9,379 nucleotides of DNA, from the NCBI GenBank assembly GCA_943325255.2, contig CALPOS020000072.1, forward strand, positions 1 through 9,379, given 5' to 3'. The stretch is from Sphingobacterium thalpophilum (GTDB lineage: Bacteria; Bacteroidota; Bacteroidia; Flavobacteriales; Flavobacteriaceae). The translations under genes and the position numbers were made by a program. Below are positions 1 to 5,439 of the stretch, one piece after another. The notes beneath the pieces are model-generated. The model ran no database searches. It was not told the origin of the DNA and was given only the letters and a program-made list of their open reading frames with translations. Positions within the stretch are counted from its first letter, which is position 1. Each line of letters opens with the position of its first letter.

Positions 1-146
1 ATCACAACTTCGACAATTCCATCAACGATTGCAGCAGCACGCACTACACCCATTTCCATAATTGACAAGACCGGAATTTCTGGATCTGAAACCGAATCTA
101 GAATTTCGAATAATTTCTTGTCGATATGTTGAAGTTGTTCTGTCAT
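1..146 (-). CDS. paaD: PaaD, phenylacetate-CoA epoxidase accessory subunit (3' part missing)
   Basis: The first 48 codons of a gene that runs off the left edge. It starts at ATG (MTEQLQHIDKKLF) and shows the MIP18/DUF59-type opening, with the motif SDPEIPVLSIMEMGVVR at about residues 18-34. PaaD (also called PaaJ in some annotations) belongs to the SufT/MIP18-like family. It is the fifth gene of the phenylacetyl-CoA epoxidase operon and is thought to assist iron-sulfur or di-iron centre maturation rather than catalysis. Identity rests on the DPEIPV motif together with its place directly after paaC on the same strand, with a 47-nt gap. The C-terminal cysteine-rich part seen in family members would lie outside the window and cannot be checked. 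A generic SufT-like protein is the alternative, but the operon context favours PaaD. Confidence 0.88.
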   Translation of the reverse strand, partial: MTEQLQHIDKKLFEILDSVSDPEIPVLSIMEMGVVRAAAIVDGIVEVV

Positions 147-150
147 GTAT

Positions 151-179
151 TGCTCGCAAAGACGCTAAGGCGCAAAGCA
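151..179. repeat. Short dispersed repeat (TCTTTGCG type) in the paaC-paaD gap
   Basis: The 47-nt gap between paaC and paaD is largely occupied by a segment that reads, on the minus strand, CTTTGCGCC then TTAGCG then TCTTTGCGAG. It contains the internal near-repeat CTTTGCG...CTTTGCG with a 15-nt period, and its ends TGCT/AGCA are complementary. I recall this wording as a frequent intergenic repeat in Bacteroidota, but the window holds only one copy. Its dispersed nature is therefore memory, not something shown here. Confidence 0.5.
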
Positions 180-193
180 TTTTGATTACTATA

Positions 194-946
194 TTACCAA
201 TTCATATTGGGATAAGCGCGCTGCATGTATTGCATTTCTGTCAAAATATATCCCATATGTTCACTGTGAATTCCTTGCTTTCCTCCTTTTTGAAAATATT
301 CCACTTGCGGAAATTGTAATGTGGATTCTTCCAGAATAGCCTTTATTTTCTCGTAATAAACCAATTTTAAAACCATTACGTCTACGCCAATTCCTTGTGA
401 AACCATTTCTTTATCGGAATCGGTTTGATGAAATAACTCATCGGTAAATACCCATAAATCATTGATTGCAATTTGAATTCGATTGCGACTTTCTTCTGTT
501 CCGTCACCCAATCGTCTGATCCAATCGGAGGAAAAACGAACGTGATAACTTACTTCTTTGATACTTTTTTTAGCAATGGCAGCCAAGGTTTCGTCTTTCG
601 AATTTTGCAATTCATTTAGCAATAACCAATGAAAATGGTCAAATAAAAATTGCTTTGAAATAGAATAAGCAAAATCCGTATTGGGTTGTTCTACTAATAG
701 CACATTTTTATACTGACGTTCATTTCTTAAAAAAGCGATAGTATCTTCCGTGGCTTCTCCTCCTAAAATCTTAGCTGCATATTGATAATAGCTGCGAACT
801 TGCCCTAATAAATCGAGCGACATGTTTGTCATGGCAATATCGGTTTCTAAACTTGGACCGTGACCACAAAGTTCTCCGAGACGCTGACCTAAGATTAAGG
901 AATTGTCGGCAATTCCGTATATATATTGAACTAGATTATTATCCAT
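194..946 (-). CDS. paaC: PaaC, structural subunit of phenylacetyl-CoA 1,2-epoxidase
   Basis: A 250-residue protein, close to the usual PaaC length of about 250. PaaC is a ferritin-like, mostly helical protein that pairs with PaaA and is considered structural, since it lacks a working di-iron site. Recognisable family segments are YIYGIADNSLILGQRLGELCGHGP (8-31), the MSLDLLGQVRSYYQYAA stretch (42-58), YHVRFSSDWIRRLGDGTEES (134-153) and the C-terminal EHMGYILTEMQYMQRAYPNMNW (229-250), which is a typical PaaC ending. The start chosen is the ATG of MDNNLVQYIYG. An in-frame extension of 29 residues upstream is possible, but it would translate the heptamer array in the paaB-paaC gap and has no family resemblance. 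It lies between paaB and paaD in the operon. Confidence 0.95.
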   Translation of the reverse strand: MDNNLVQYIYGIADNSLILGQRLGELCGHGPSLETDIAMTNMSLDLLGQVRSYYQYAAKILGGEATEDTIAFLRNERQYKNVLLVEQPNTDFAYSISKQFLFDHFHWLLLNELQNSKDETLAAIAKKSIKEVSYHVRFSSDWIRRLGDGTEESRNRIQIAINDLWVFTDELFHQTDSDKEMVSQGIGVDVMVLKLVYYEKIKAILEESTLQFPQVEYFQKGGKQGIHSEHMGYILTEMQYMQRAYPNMNW

Positions 947-954
947 TTTCTTAA

Positions 955-1034
955 GGTTTTGGGTAAAGGGTTTTGGGTAAGGGGTTTTGATGGCATTAAC
1001 CTTGCTCCCTATACCTTTATTCCTGTACCGCAAT
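955..1034. repeat. Mirrored 7-nt arrays filling the paaB-paaC gap
   Basis: On the plus strand, five units begin at 955, 962, 969, 976 and 983: GGTTTTG, GGTAAAG, GGTTTTG, GGTAAGG, GGTTTTG. The first and second pairs form a 14-nt repeat differing at one position. After a 10-nt spacer comes a degenerate mirror set in the same register at 1000, 1007, 1014, 1021 and 1028: CCTTGCT, CCCTATA, CCTTTAT, TCCTGTA, CCGCAAT. Pairing positions whose coordinates sum to 1984 or 1985 brings GG against CC at every period (for example 976-977 with 1007-1008, 969-970 with 1014-1015 and 955-956 with 1028-1029). The array could therefore fold into a long, interrupted hairpin in DNA or in the operon mRNA. It takes up nearly the whole gap and touches the last base of paaB. 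Confidence 0.75.
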
Positions 1035-1315
1035 TACATGTGTTTTAGTTCATCAGGCAACTCATAAAATGTAGGATGACGATAGGCTTTATCCTTAGCG
1101 GGATCAAACAATTCAGAACTGTCATCCGGATTGGATGCGGTGATTTCTTTTGATGGCACTACCCAAATACTCACGCCTTCCATTCTTCTGGTGTAGACAT
1201 CACGGGCGTTCTCGAGCGCCATAGTGGCGTCACTTGCGTGAAGACTTCCACAATGACGGTGTTCTAATCCGTTTTTACTTCTGATAAATACTTCCCAAAG
1301 TGGCCAGTTTTTCAT
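1034..1315 (-). CDS. paaB: PaaB, small subunit of phenylacetyl-CoA 1,2-epoxidase
   Basis: A 93-residue protein of typical PaaB size. It begins MKNWPLWEVFIRSKNGLEHRHCGSLHASDATMALENARDVYTRR (1-44), which is highly characteristic of the family, and continues with the EGVSIWVVPS strand (46-55) and a C-terminal DKAYRHPTFYELPDELKHM tail (75-93). PaaB bridges PaaAC units in the epoxidase complex and is needed for activity, but it carries no metal or cofactor. The start chosen is the ATG before KNWPLWEVF. The frame stays open for 14 more codons upstream, but these translate a GTTGATA heptamer array and are not part of the family. It sits between paaA and paaC, with both gaps filled by mirrored heptamer arrays. 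Confidence 0.96.
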   Translation of the reverse strand: MKNWPLWEVFIRSKNGLEHRHCGSLHASDATMALENARDVYTRRMEGVSIWVVPSKEITASNPDDSSELFDPAKDKAYRHPTFYELPDELKHM

Positions 1316-1324
1316 TTTTAAAAA

Positions 1325-1382
1325 GTTGATAGTTGATAGTTGATAGTTGATAGTCAAAAACTAACAACCAGCAACCGACAAC
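1325..1382. repeat. Mirrored 7-nt arrays filling the paaA-paaB gap
   Basis: The plus strand has four exact copies of GTTGATA at 1325, 1332, 1339 and 1346. After a short spacer (1353-1358) come inverse units at 1359 (AACTAAC), 1366 (AACCAGC), 1373 (AACCGAC) and a final AAC at 1380-1382. Pairing positions whose coordinates sum to 2707 sets every GTT exactly against an AAC: 1346-1348 with 1359-1361, 1339-1341 with 1366-1368, 1332-1334 with 1373-1375, and 1325-1327 with 1380-1382. The fourth base G of units 1-3 also faces a C. The result is an imperfect hairpin with paired blocks every 7 nt. It spans almost the entire 71-nt gap, ending 4 nt from the paaA stop codon. Confidence 0.85.
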
Positions 1383-1386
1383 AAAT

Positions 1387-2343
1387 TTATATTGCTTCTT
1401 TTACTTCTTTACTTTCTTGTTTTTCAGCATACGCCATCGCGGCATCACGCACCCATTTTCCGTTTTCCCATGCATTCACTCTTGCTGAGATACGTTCCTT
1501 GTTGCATGGTCCGTGGCCTTTTACGACTTGCCAAAACTCATCCCAGTCCATGTCGCCAAAATCATATCGTTTGGTTTCCTCATTCCATTTTAGATCTGGA
1601 TCCGGAATTGTAAGACCAATCAAATGTGCTTGAGGAACGGTTTGATCCACAAATTGTTGACGCAATTCGTCGTTGGTTTTGCGTTTCAGTTTCCATTTCA
1701 TGGATTGCTCTGTATGCACTGACGCGGCATCGGTTGGACCCAACATCATCAGAGAAGGCCACCACCAGCGGTTTAATGCATCTTGAGCCATTTCCTTTTG
1801 TTCAGGTGAACCATTAGCTAAAGTCATCATAATATCAAAACCTTGGCGTTGGTGAAAACTTTCCTCTTTGCAAACGCGCACCATCGCACGGGCATAAGGT
1901 CCGAATGAAGTTGCAGTAAGTGGCACTTGATTGATAATAGCAGCACCATCAACCAACCAGCCAATTGCGCCCATATCGGCCCAAGTGATTGTCGGATAAT
2001 TAAAGATACTAGAGTACTTTGCTTTGCCAGAATGCAATTGCTCATACAATTCTTCACGAGAAACTCCTAAGGTTTCACAGGCGCTGTACAAATAAAGACC
2101 ATGACCCGCTTCATCTTGAATTTTTGCTAAAAGCGATATTTTACGACGCAAAGATGGCGCCCGTGTAATCCAATTTCCTTCGGGCAACATCCCAACAATT
2201 TCGGAATGCGCGTGTTGTGAAATTTGACGTATATGCGTTTGCCTGTATTTCTCCGGCATCCAATCTTTGGGCTCAATTTTCTCGTCGCGCGCGATTCGAG
2301 CATCAAAAAGGTCTTCTAAATTTTTTACTTCTACTTCTGACAT
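1387..2343 (-). CDS. paaA: PaaA, di-iron oxygenase subunit of phenylacetyl-CoA 1,2-epoxidase
   Basis: A 318-residue protein of normal PaaA length and the catalytic subunit. With PaaB, PaaC and PaaE it uses O2 and NADPH to convert phenylacetyl-CoA to its ring 1,2-epoxide in the cytoplasm. The expected carboxylate/histidine di-iron ligands are all present: E48, E78 with H81 (DEAGH), D132 (LVDGAAI), and E161 with H164 (KEESFHQRQG). As I recall the E. coli enzyme, the spacing between them is the same. Other strong family stretches are ARAMVRVCKEESFHQRQGFD (151-170), NRWWWPSLMMLGP (191-203) and LKWNEETKRYDFGDMDWDEF (251-270). The ATG of MSEVEVKNLEDLF was chosen. An upstream TTG start would overlap the end of paaE and adds 11 residues unlike the family. 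It follows paaE after 22 nt, the only gap in the operon without a repeat. Confidence 0.98.
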   Translation of the reverse strand: MSEVEVKNLEDLFDARIARDEKIEPKDWMPEKYRQTHIRQISQHAHSEIVGMLPEGNWITRAPSLRRKISLLAKIQDEAGHGLYLYSACETLGVSREELYEQLHSGKAKYSSIFNYPTITWADMGAIGWLVDGAAIINQVPLTATSFGPYARAMVRVCKEESFHQRQGFDIMMTLANGSPEQKEMAQDALNRWWWPSLMMLGPTDAASVHTEQSMKWKLKRKTNDELRQQFVDQTVPQAHLIGLTIPDPDLKWNEETKRYDFGDMDWDEFWQVVKGHGPCNKERISARVNAWENGKWVRDAAMAYAEKQESKEVKEAI

Positions 2344-2365
2344 AATTTTTCTTTTAATACTTAAA

Positions 2366-3439
2366 CTACACGCCAAATTCGACTACTACATTTTTTGATG
2401 TAGGAACCGCTTGGCAACTTAATATTAATCCCTTACTTACTTCATTTTCATCGAGCGCATAATTGATTTTCATTTCGACGGTACCCGATAGAATCTTACA
2501 TCGGCATGTACTGCAAACGCCACCTTTGCATGCGAAAGGTAAATCTGCGCCAGCGGCTAATGCGCCGTCGAGAATGTTGTCGAAATCATCATCCATCGTG
2601 AAATGGAATTCCTTCCCGCCGTCGATGATGGTCACTTCGGTACCTTCGACTTTGTGCTCTAATATCTTATTGATACGTTGTTTATCTGATTCTGAGTTCG
2701 CGCTGGTAAACAATTCGTAATGAATATTTTCTTTCGGCAATCCAGCGGCAACCAATTCGTCTCGAATCAGAAAAATCATTTCTTCAGGGCCGCAAATAAA
2801 ACAATCGCTGACTTCTGGAACATCGATAATTTTATCGGTTAGCAGTTGCAATTTCTCTTTGGTGAATCGACCGTTGAACAGTTCGACTGCGCGATGCTCT
2901 TTGGTTAAGAAATGAAAAATCTCAAAGCGACCGAAATAGCGGTTTTTGAGTAATTCTATTTCTTCTTTAAAGATGATTGATTTTACACTTCGATTGAGGT
3001 AAAATAATTTAAAAGTACTATTGGGTTCCAGCGCCAAATGTGTTTTGATAATTGAGAGAATGGGCGTGATGCCACTTCCTGCAGCAAAGGCGATATAATT
3101 TTTTGCTTTCTCTGGTTGAATATCTTTAAAAAAGACTCCGTTGGGTGCCATCACATCTATCGATTGCCCTTTTTTTAGTGTCTCGTTTACGAAAGTGGAA
3201 AACAAACCACCGCTGATTTTCTTAACAGCGACTTTCCATTTATTTTCGATTGGGCTCGAACATAGGGAATACGATCTTCTGACTTCTTTTCCGTCTATGG
3301 TTGATCTTAAAGTGAGATGTTGTCCTTGTTTGTATTGAAATTCGGATTGCAAATCGGCTGGAATTTCAAATGAAATTACCGAACAATCCTTTGTTTCCTT
3401 GCGGATATCGAGCACTTTTAGCGGATGAAATTTTGCCAT
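2366..3439 (-). CDS. paaE: PaaE, FAD/2Fe-2S reductase of phenylacetyl-CoA 1,2-epoxidase
   Basis: A 357-residue electron-transfer subunit that passes electrons from NADPH through FAD and a 2Fe-2S cluster to PaaA. Three domains are visible in order: a ferredoxin-reductase FAD-binding barrel (about 1-105, with RRSYSLCSS at 54-62), a nucleotide-binding domain (about 112-240, with AAGSGITPILSI at 119-130 and ICGPEEMIFLIRDEL at 215-229), and a C-terminal plant-type ferredoxin (about 265-357). The cluster ligands are C304, C309 and C312 (CKGGVCSTCRC) plus C342 (LSCQAVP). The start is the ATG of MAKFHPLKVLDI. A longer frame begins 48 nt upstream but would run through the putative operator, and its extra residues look unrelated. 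It is the first gene of the operon, whereas in the classical E. coli order paaE follows paaD. Related class IA reductases exist, but the context makes PaaE the clear choice. Confidence 0.96.
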   Translation of the reverse strand: MAKFHPLKVLDIRKETKDCSVISFEIPADLQSEFQYKQGQHLTLRSTIDGKEVRRSYSLCSSPIENKWKVAVKKISGGLFSTFVNETLKKGQSIDVMAPNGVFFKDIQPEKAKNYIAFAAGSGITPILSIIKTHLALEPNSTFKLFYLNRSVKSIIFKEEIELLKNRYFGRFEIFHFLTKEHRAVELFNGRFTKEKLQLLTDKIIDVPEVSDCFICGPEEMIFLIRDELVAAGLPKENIHYELFTSANSESDKQRINKILEHKVEGTEVTIIDGGKEFHFTMDDDFDNILDGALAAGADLPFACKGGVCSTCRCKILSGTVEMKINYALDENEVSKGLILSCQAVPTSKNVVVEFGV

Positions 3440-3458
3440 AGGGTCAATGCATTTATTA

Positions 3459-3478
3459 AAACTAACAGTTGTTAGTTT
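3459..3478. promoter_or_regulatory. Candidate operator for the TetR/PaaR-like regulator
   Basis: A perfect inverted repeat with arms AAACTAAC (3459-3466) and GTTAGTTT (3471-3478) around the 4-nt spacer AGTT. It lies 19 nt upstream of the paaE start codon and just downstream of the TAnnTTTG element, about where transcription should begin. A TetR dimer bound here would block the promoter. Length and symmetry fit TetR-family operators, and the tetR gene is the next gene upstream. Binding itself is an inference. I found no second full copy in the window. Confidence 0.65.
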
Positions 3479-3484
3479 GATATG

Positions 3485-3520
3485 CAAATTTAAGGATTAT
3501 TTTATTATGGCTTACGAAAA
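3485..3520 (-). promoter_or_regulatory. Putative paaEABCD promoter (Bacteroidota type)
   Basis: Read on the minus strand, TAAATTTG at 3492-3485 is an exact match to the Bacteroidota -7 consensus TAnnTTTG. A weak upstream element, TTTTCG, lies at 3520-3515 with a 22-nt spacer, slightly long for the usual TTTG -33 box. The predicted start falls at about 3479, immediately before the inverted repeat at 3459-3478. The promoter would serve the paa operon. Confidence 0.55.
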
Positions 3521-3558
3521 CGTTTGAAAAATTGCAACGGGTTGTCGATTAAAGGTTT

Positions 3559-3667
3559 GAGCCCTAGCCCCGATGGCAGTGGAAATCCTTTTGTGAGCTT
3601 CTCTAGCGACACAAAAGATTGGAACGTACAGCGGGAATTAGCTCCCAATCCTTCGACTGCGCTCAGG
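3559..3667. repeat. Structured dispersed-type repeat between tetR and paaE
   Basis: This non-coding stretch of the tetR-paaE gap holds several recognisable parts on the plus strand. They are GCCCTAGCCCCGATGGCAG (3561-3579), a hairpin with arms TTTTGTG (3589-3595) and CACAAAA (3610-3616) extended by AATC/GATT around one bulged base (3584-3620), GGGAATTAGCTCCC (3633-3646), and CCTTCGACTGCGCTCAGG (3650-3667). I recall the first block plus hairpin as a common flavobacterial intergenic element, and the last block as a very widespread short repeat in Bacteroidota. Only one copy is present here, so the dispersed character rests on memory. It could also help end tetR transcription, although there is no T-tract after the hairpin. 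Confidence 0.6.
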
Positions 3668-3675
3668 AAGACAAA

Positions 3676-4245
3676 TTAGACTATTCCGTTGAGCAACACT
3701 TGAATCATGTTTGATTTGAGTACACTTGGATTGGGACTTTTTTTCTTCCCATACCAAAGATATAGCGTTCTTAGCGTAGAAAGTGTCGAGAAAATGATGA
3801 CCTCAACATTGAGGTTTTTGATGTCTTGATTGGCGATGCCGTTTTTGATGATGGTACGGAAATTATCTTCGTAATCTTCCCGCATTTTGATAAAATAAGT
3901 AAGTTCGGCGTCGGCAAGATGCATCCAATCGTTGTTAAGACAGGCTAAGGCATCTGCATTTCGGAGCGTAATATCGATGTGGAGTTGGATGACTTTTTCT
4001 AGTTTTTGAATGGTATTTTCCTCAGAATGGACAATGGTTTCCATCGTCTGGGTAAATTCTTCGGCGATTTCGATGATGATTAGGACGAGAATTTCCTGTT
4101 TCGATTTGATGTGATTGTAGAGACTCGCCGCTTTGATATTCATGGCTTGCGCGATATCCCGCATGGTCACGGCGCTATAGCCTTTTTCTTTGAAAAGTTG
4201 CGCTGCGATGGCGATGATTTCGGATTTTCGGTCGGTGGCTTTCAA
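3676..4245 (-). CDS. TetR-family transcriptional regulator, probable paa operon repressor
   Basis: A 189-residue TetR/AcrR-type protein. The N-terminal DNA-binding domain covers about 6-52, with the helix-turn-helix TVTMRD-type segment VTMRDIAQAMNIKAASLYNHIKSK at 26-49. The remaining helical part (about 55-189) would bind ligand and form the dimer; it includes the pair LNNDWMHLADAELTYF (103-118). The start is a TTG codon: there is no in-frame ATG or GTG before the upstream stop codon at 4273-4275, and translation from TTG gives a normal TetR N-terminus. It lies directly upstream of paaE in the same direction, with a candidate operator between them. By analogy with PaaR it would repress paa genes until phenylacetyl-CoA accumulates, but nothing in the ligand domain proves that. 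It is separated from the GSCFA gene by 151 nt in which I see no clear terminator. Confidence 0.9.
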   Translation of the reverse strand: MKATDRKSEIIAIAAQLFKEKGYSAVTMRDIAQAMNIKAASLYNHIKSKQEILVLIIIEIAEEFTQTMETIVHSEENTIQKLEKVIQLHIDITLRNADALACLNNDWMHLADAELTYFIKMREDYEDNFRTIIKNGIANQDIKNLNVEVIIFSTLSTLRTLYLWYGKKKSPNPSVLKSNMIQVLLNGIV

Positions 4246-4396
4246 AAAATCGGATGCAATTAGGGCGCTAAATTAGTTTATTATTCTTTGCTTTTTGAAA
4301 AAGGCACTTTTTTCCTCACCATATTATTTGAACTCATTGTCAAAACAAATCTGCGTCAAATAGAAAATTAAGGCGATATGAAGCCGTACGTATCTT

Positions 4397-5347
4397 TTAG
4401 AAAGTAATGTTTGGGTTTTTTTCTTGAAGCCTCAGAATTCTTTGATTTAATTGCATTAGGAACTTTTGATGACTCATAGAATCGGAATGAAAAGGTCGGT
4501 GCAACAATCCTTTTTGAATATTTTCGACTTCATTCATATCCGGTATGCAATCGGCAGCAATATTGGTTTCTACAAATCGTTCCCAGATATAATCGATAGC
4601 CGTTTGATTTGGATGAATCATATCTTGATCATAAAAACGATAATCACGCAATTCGTCCATCATGATTTCGTACGACGGGAAATAGTTGGTGGTTGATGGT
4701 TGGTGGTTGATGGCTTCGTGAATTCCGATAATTAAGTTCGATTTGCTTTGCTGATTTTCGACAAAACCATCTTTGAGGTGACGCACGGGAGAAACCGTCA
4801 AAGTAATCTTTGCTTTCGAATTGACACTTAGAATCAAAGCAATCGTTTCTTGAATCGTATCTCGAATTATTGTTGCTGTGAGCAATTCTTTTTCGAATTG
4901 AGATTGCGGCACTTTATGACAATTGGCTACGATTTTTTGGGAAGATTTTTCTTTGTAAACCCAAGCCGTTCCATAGGTAATGATAAGGTGAGATGCCGCA
5001 TTGATTTGCGATTTTAGGTCAATTAGACTTTGATTTAAATTCTGCAGCAAATCTTCTTTATTACTATGGCTCAAATCCGAATGGACGTCGAAACAATTCC
5101 ATCGTTCGTTATGAAAAAAGAGTTCGCTTTCTACAAAAAAGTCTTCCTCAATGGCTCTTCGTATGATTGTATGAATCGCTAATGGATGGAACAGAATACC
5201 AAACGGATTGACGGTATTTTGGAATTTATAATAGTTGAATTTCTCGGCAATATTCACTGCAAAGCAAGATCCTATCGAAATGACGGTGGAGTCATAATTA
5301 ATCGGATGCGTGTTTTTCGGAATTCCTATTTGAGTTCTAAATTGCAT
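4397..5347 (-). CDS. GSCFA-domain protein (SGNH-hydrolase-like, function unknown)
   Basis: A 316-residue cytoplasmic-looking protein of the GSCFA family (PF08885), with no signal peptide. The naming motif GSCFA is at residues 26-30. Other family landmarks are FQNTVNPFGILFHP (42-55), ITYGTAWVY (123-131), TVSPVRHLKDGFVENQQSK (184-202), YFPSYEIMMDELRDYRFY (222-239) and DMIHPN (242-247). The Ser/Cys of GSCFA and the D-H of DMIHPN resemble an SGNH/GDSL hydrolase active site, but the substrate is unknown. The ATG of MQFRTQIGIPK was chosen over a TTG two codons upstream because it matches the family start. The segment INHQPSTTN (213-221) is encoded by a 14-nt tandem duplication and looks like a small insertion just before the conserved YFPSYEIM block. 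The gene follows a terminator, so it is probably transcribed separately from the lipoprotein. Confidence 0.93.
   Translation of the reverse strand: MQFRTQIGIPKNTHPINYDSTVISIGSCFAVNIAEKFNYYKFQNTVNPFGILFHPLAIHTIIRRAIEEDFFVESELFFHNERWNCFDVHSDLSHSNKEDLLQNLNQSLIDLKSQINAASHLIITYGTAWVYKEKSSQKIVANCHKVPQSQFEKELLTATIIRDTIQETIALILSVNSKAKITLTVSPVRHLKDGFVENQQSKSNLIIGIHEAINHQPSTTNYFPSYEIMMDELRDYRFYDQDMIHPNQTAIDYIWERFVETNIAADCIPDMNEVENIQKGLLHRPFHSDSMSHQKFLMQLNQRILRLQEKNPNITF
4685..4713. repeat. 14-nt tandem duplication (7-nt sub-period) inside the GSCFA gene
   Basis: The plus strand carries two exact copies of GTTGGTGGTTGATG (4685-4698 and 4699-4712), each made of the related heptamers GTTGGTG and GTTGATG. 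It belongs to the same GTTGxTx class as the paaA-paaB array. On the coding strand it specifies roughly the residues INHQPSTTN. No mirror arm was seen on either side. Since 28 nt is not a multiple of three, a clean insertion of just this unit pair would have needed compensating bases to keep the frame. Confidence 0.85.
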
Positions 5348-5375
5348 TGGCAAATTTGTTCAAAAAATATAAGTA

Positions 5376-5412
5376 CAAAAAGCAAAAACCCAAACAATAC
5401 AATTTGTTTGGG
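5376..5412 (-). terminator. Intrinsic terminator after the lipoprotein gene
   Basis: On the minus strand a perfect 9-bp stem, CCCAAACAA/TTGTTTGGG (5412-5389), with a 6-nt loop is followed directly by TTTTTGCTTTTTG. It lies 27 nt after the lipoprotein stop codon and 41 nt before the GSCFA start. It therefore separates these genes into different transcripts. Confidence 0.85.
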
Positions 5413-5439
5413 CCTTACTATTATTAATCATACCAATTA

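Noticed and set aside
62..319. Plus-strand open frame of 85 codons over paaD, the repeat and the end of paaC
   Set aside because: It crosses two real minus-strand genes and a repeat, with no recognisable domain.
947..1033. In-frame N-terminal extension of PaaC by 29 residues
   Set aside because: It translates the GG/CC heptamer arrays and matches nothing typical of PaaC; the ATG at 946 gives the family start.
1316..1357. In-frame N-terminal extension of PaaB by 14 residues
   Set aside because: It is a translation of the GTTGATA array; MKNWPLWEVF is the conserved start.
955..1382. CRISPR-like repeats
   Set aside because: The units are 7 nt with no unique spacers, and no cas genes are present; the arrays are direct and inverted short tandem repeats.
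1340..1633. Plus-strand open frame of 97 codons opposite paaA
   Set aside because: It lies antisense to a clearly identified gene and partly in the heptamer array; its protein looks like reverse-strand noise.
3440..3487. In-frame N-terminal extension of PaaE by 16 residues
   Set aside because: It would run through the operator-like palindrome, starts near the -7 promoter box and lacks family similarity.
4268..4280. Possible tetR promoter (TAATTTAG on the minus strand) overlapping a single operator half-site (AAACTAA)
   Set aside because: The -7 box has one mismatch and the second half of the palindrome is absent, so autoregulation cannot be supported from this.
4305..4320. Hairpin-like AAAAAG/CTTTTT pair upstream of tetR
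   Set aside because: It is short, A/T-only apart from one pair, and expected by chance in this composition; not a convincing terminator or regulatory site.
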